From positions 11,589,805 to 11,653,804 of the forward strand of contig NC_034016.1 in NCBI RefSeq assembly GCF_000346465.2: a DNA stretch of 64,000 nucleotides. The letters are read 5' to 3'. Each line of letters begins with the position of its first letter. Position 1 is the first letter of the stretch. Made by a program: the position numbers and the translations under genes. The notes beneath the pieces are model-generated. The model ran no database searches. It was not told the DNA's origin and was given only the letters and a program-made list of their open reading frames with translations. Shown here in pieces: positions 61,371 through 64,000 of the stretch. Source of the stretch: Prunus persica. Lineage: Eukaryota; Streptophyta; Magnoliopsida; Rosales; Rosaceae.

Positions 61371-63038
61371 AAGTGGAGCCATTTTGGGAAAAATTGGAAA
61401 CAATAAAATGTGAGTTGTACTGATTACACTGATGTGGGTGTCGATTAGAATCTAATCTAGTTTTAAAAAAAAATTCAATCTTATCCAATGATTGAAATTT
61501 AATGACCGAAAAGACAAAAAATTCAAGAATAACTTCTTCTTTTTAACACTTGCGCCTAAGATATTTATAATTTATCATTATAATCCACCGATAACAAAGT
61601 TACATCATCATAATGCGGTTGGTTATAACAAAATATCAAATTCAATATAATTATATAGTTTTCGCTATTTATGTGAGCCGAATTTGAAACCTATCCAACT
61701 AAATTTACACAAATACAAATGGACTAAATGTTAGATGGTAAGAATAACTCTTCATTCGGTGCTTACATAATGCTATACCTCCTCCAGTTACGTGTGCAAG
61801 TAACGGAAGCTAAGTCTGGTGCATGTCACCACCTGACTTCCGAAAGGAGAAATGAAATCGCCATAGGCCGACAAATTCATCATCCTCTCATAATTCAAAC
61901 ACTCTATACATTAAAATATCTTATCTCGCATGCTTTTCCGGCCTTTCTTCCATCAATTTAATAAATTTTTCAACCTTTTTTTTTATTTTCTAAATAAAAA
62001 GCAAATGAAAAAGAAACTTTAGCTTCCCAGGCAGGCCCCTTTCGGCTTTTTCTATCAATAGGTTTTAGGTTTAGGTCACGGTAGGGATGGCTTTTGTATA
62101 TAATAATATCCTGTAATTTTATAAATGAAAAAAAAAAAAAAAAAAACAATTGGGATCCCAGGAATCGCCGCAATAGGCTTGCTTTTAATTTTTTATGTTT
62201 TTATTTCTGAACTTTTTCACTTTACTTTCTAATTTGATATTATATTAGAGCCACTGAGAGGCTTTTGCTTAATTATTATTTTTCTTGTTCATAAAGTAAT
62301 ATTATTCTTGTTTCATTTTTAAAAACGAAATTTTATTGGACAATGGAATTATAAAGAGACGTACCCTTTTGTCGATCCTCTCTCTATATATATATATATA
62401 TGCAGCAGATGTGACAAGTATAACTTTATTAATTTCCAAAAACAAAAAGAAAAAGAACTAAATTTTCCTTTTTACAATAGAACTAACGATATTTTACACC
62501 ATCGAAACTTGAAGTCATTACCTAAATATTTGTACTACCCCTTTATAGTTAGTGTATTTGTATTAACTTCTATAGCTGATGGTCTTTACAACTGAATTAT
62601 GAATGTAATCTTCTGACTTTGACGGATCCAAAGAAAAAAAGATAAGTATTACTAAACTCATACTGATAATAGCAGCCAGATGGCTACTTCTCAAAGGGGT
62701 GCTTGCAACGCCCAATCGGTGCCAAAAACCGACGAAAAAAAAGTTGCCCAAAATTGGTGGCATGAGCCACTTAATTTGGCGGTGGTGGGCGCCAAAAAAG
62801 GTCAACAGCCACAATTGCTAAGCGGTGGCAACCTTAAGGTCTCTGGAAGTATCAAATTGTTTGGACAAGATTTTGACACCCATCATATTGAAGAAGAGCT
62901 TTTGAAGTGGCAAATTGAGTCACTACCACCCATCATCTCTACGCTTTTCCTAATTTGAAGTTTTAGTTCAGATACATATGATATTATTCATTTTGCTCGC
63001 ACGACAAAAACAATAATATAAAAGAAAAAAAGTGCTAG

Positions 63039-63094
<56 letters not shown>

Positions 63095-64000
63095 GTATGG
63101 TTGCCCCATTCTTAATTCACAAATCAAAAAAGCGAAGGTTGTGGTGGTCTAGATTCTTACTTGATTCCTGCTTCAATTCATCAGCAAATGTCCACCTTTT
63201 TAAAATAAAATTTTATAGACCTTTATGTCGTAAGCTTGATTAATGGTAAAAATGACAATTCAACAATTCTTTTCCTCATGTTTAAATTCTATGACAAATT
63301 AGGTAAATATTCTTGTACAATGCATACAATTCCTTACGTTACGATATATGCAACGTTTTTACATATATATAATGTAGATTTTTGTTTGAGTGTACGGTTC
63401 AAATTGCTCGTTTACTAATCTATTATAATATGAATGACAAAAGAACATATTATATATCATTCGTATGTTAGTTTTTGTGCAATGAATTGCTTCTTTCAAT
63501 TTGGACCACATACATATATATAGTCATATCAAAAGAGGAAGAAAAAAAAATTACAATTGAACCACATAAAGGATATAATTAAAGAAAGTTGGGCAAAACC
63601 GATATCCAAAAAAAAAATATTACATGAGAGAGGAATGGAAATTAGGCCATTATTTGAAGGACGTGAGCAGTGCACCTTATCAGACTCCAGAAAAGAACAA
63701 TTGATATCAAATGCATGTTTTGGTCAGCAGGACAGAGAAACATGGTTTCCCACGTAAGATTTTGGATCATAAAGCACATTGCACATATATTTTCTAAAAT
63801 CTAAACCCTAAAAAATGAACACAACATGTACATATAATGCAATGTTGCGTAGGGTTATCTTCTCAGCTCCATCCACGGGCCACCGAGCCATTTTTTTTTG
63901 TCAAAGTTGTTGTCGTATGCAACTCTATCATGCAGGATGTATCGCCTTCAATGTTGATTGCTTGCTTGCCATAAAAAGGGTTTGAGTTGCTAAACAATTG
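61371..64000. other. Intergenic interval to the window end
   Basis: No convincing gene. Contains (TA)n at about 62386-62401 and (CT)n at 63039-63090. A 92-codon plus ORF (62680-62958) lies in GC-richer sequence but shows no known domain. Confidence 0.4.
63039..63090. repeat. (CT)n microsatellite
   Basis: About 25 CT units with one interruption. Confidence 0.95.

Noticed and set aside
62680..62958. 92-codon ORF as a gene
   Set aside because: No domain and low-complexity surroundings.
1..64000. CRISPR array, bacterial operon or prophage
   Set aside because: The spaced direct repeats present are transposon or satellite repeats; genes have introns and plant families throughout.

Overview
The window is nuclear DNA from a flowering plant. 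It is AT-rich, its genes have GT-AG introns, and the intergenic space is packed with plant transposons. The three conserved host genes look like rosid, probably Rosaceae (Prunus-like), orthologues; that placement is inference from remembered protein similarity, not a search.

Layout. 1-7252 is the end of a CACTA (En/Spm) DNA transposon, cut by the window start. It carries one six-exon gene on the minus strand that joins a plant transposase-like N-terminal part to a Ulp1/C48 cysteine protease. It ends in a CACTA terminus at 7252 and has inserted next to an antisense ORF of a Ty3/gypsy Tat-type retrotransposon (7253-9379, with polypurine tract and 3' LTR). 9380-14300 holds low-complexity repeats and a large gypsy LTR (about 11.1-13.6 kb, minus). 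14497-21807 is a second, decayed Tat-type relic: copia and gypsy integrase fragments, a tandem array, a broken antisense ORF split by a solo LTR (17374-19187), then a 3' LTR. A Mutator-like foldback element (22367-23165) and a plant-mobile-domain pseudogene (23945-24850) follow.

The gene-rich part is all on the minus strand: a class II BASIC PENTACYSTEINE GAGA-binding factor (27419-28446, UTR exon near 30.84-30.95 kb), UFD1 (36062-40450, nine coding exons, 322 aa) and arginine decarboxylase (45802-47979, one uninterrupted 725-codon ORF with a long structured leader). A dead but nearly full-length PIF/Harbinger element (31715-35651) lies between BPC and UFD1, and a small relative of it (44301-44714) between UFD1 and ADC. 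From 48.6 kb to the end I find no convincing gene, only AT-rich intergenic DNA with MITEs, hAT-like elements and dispersed repeats.

The most unusual signal is in the CACTA element. Its introns and flanks, but not its exons, are filled with CGACG/CGTCG words spaced about 21 bp apart, and several introns carry the same roughly 55-bp module beside the splice acceptor. Other points of interest are a GC-rich hairpin and an 11-codon upstream ORF in the ADC leader, GA microsatellites flanking a GAGA-binding-factor gene, and antisense Tat ORFs with their own TATA box and leader intron.
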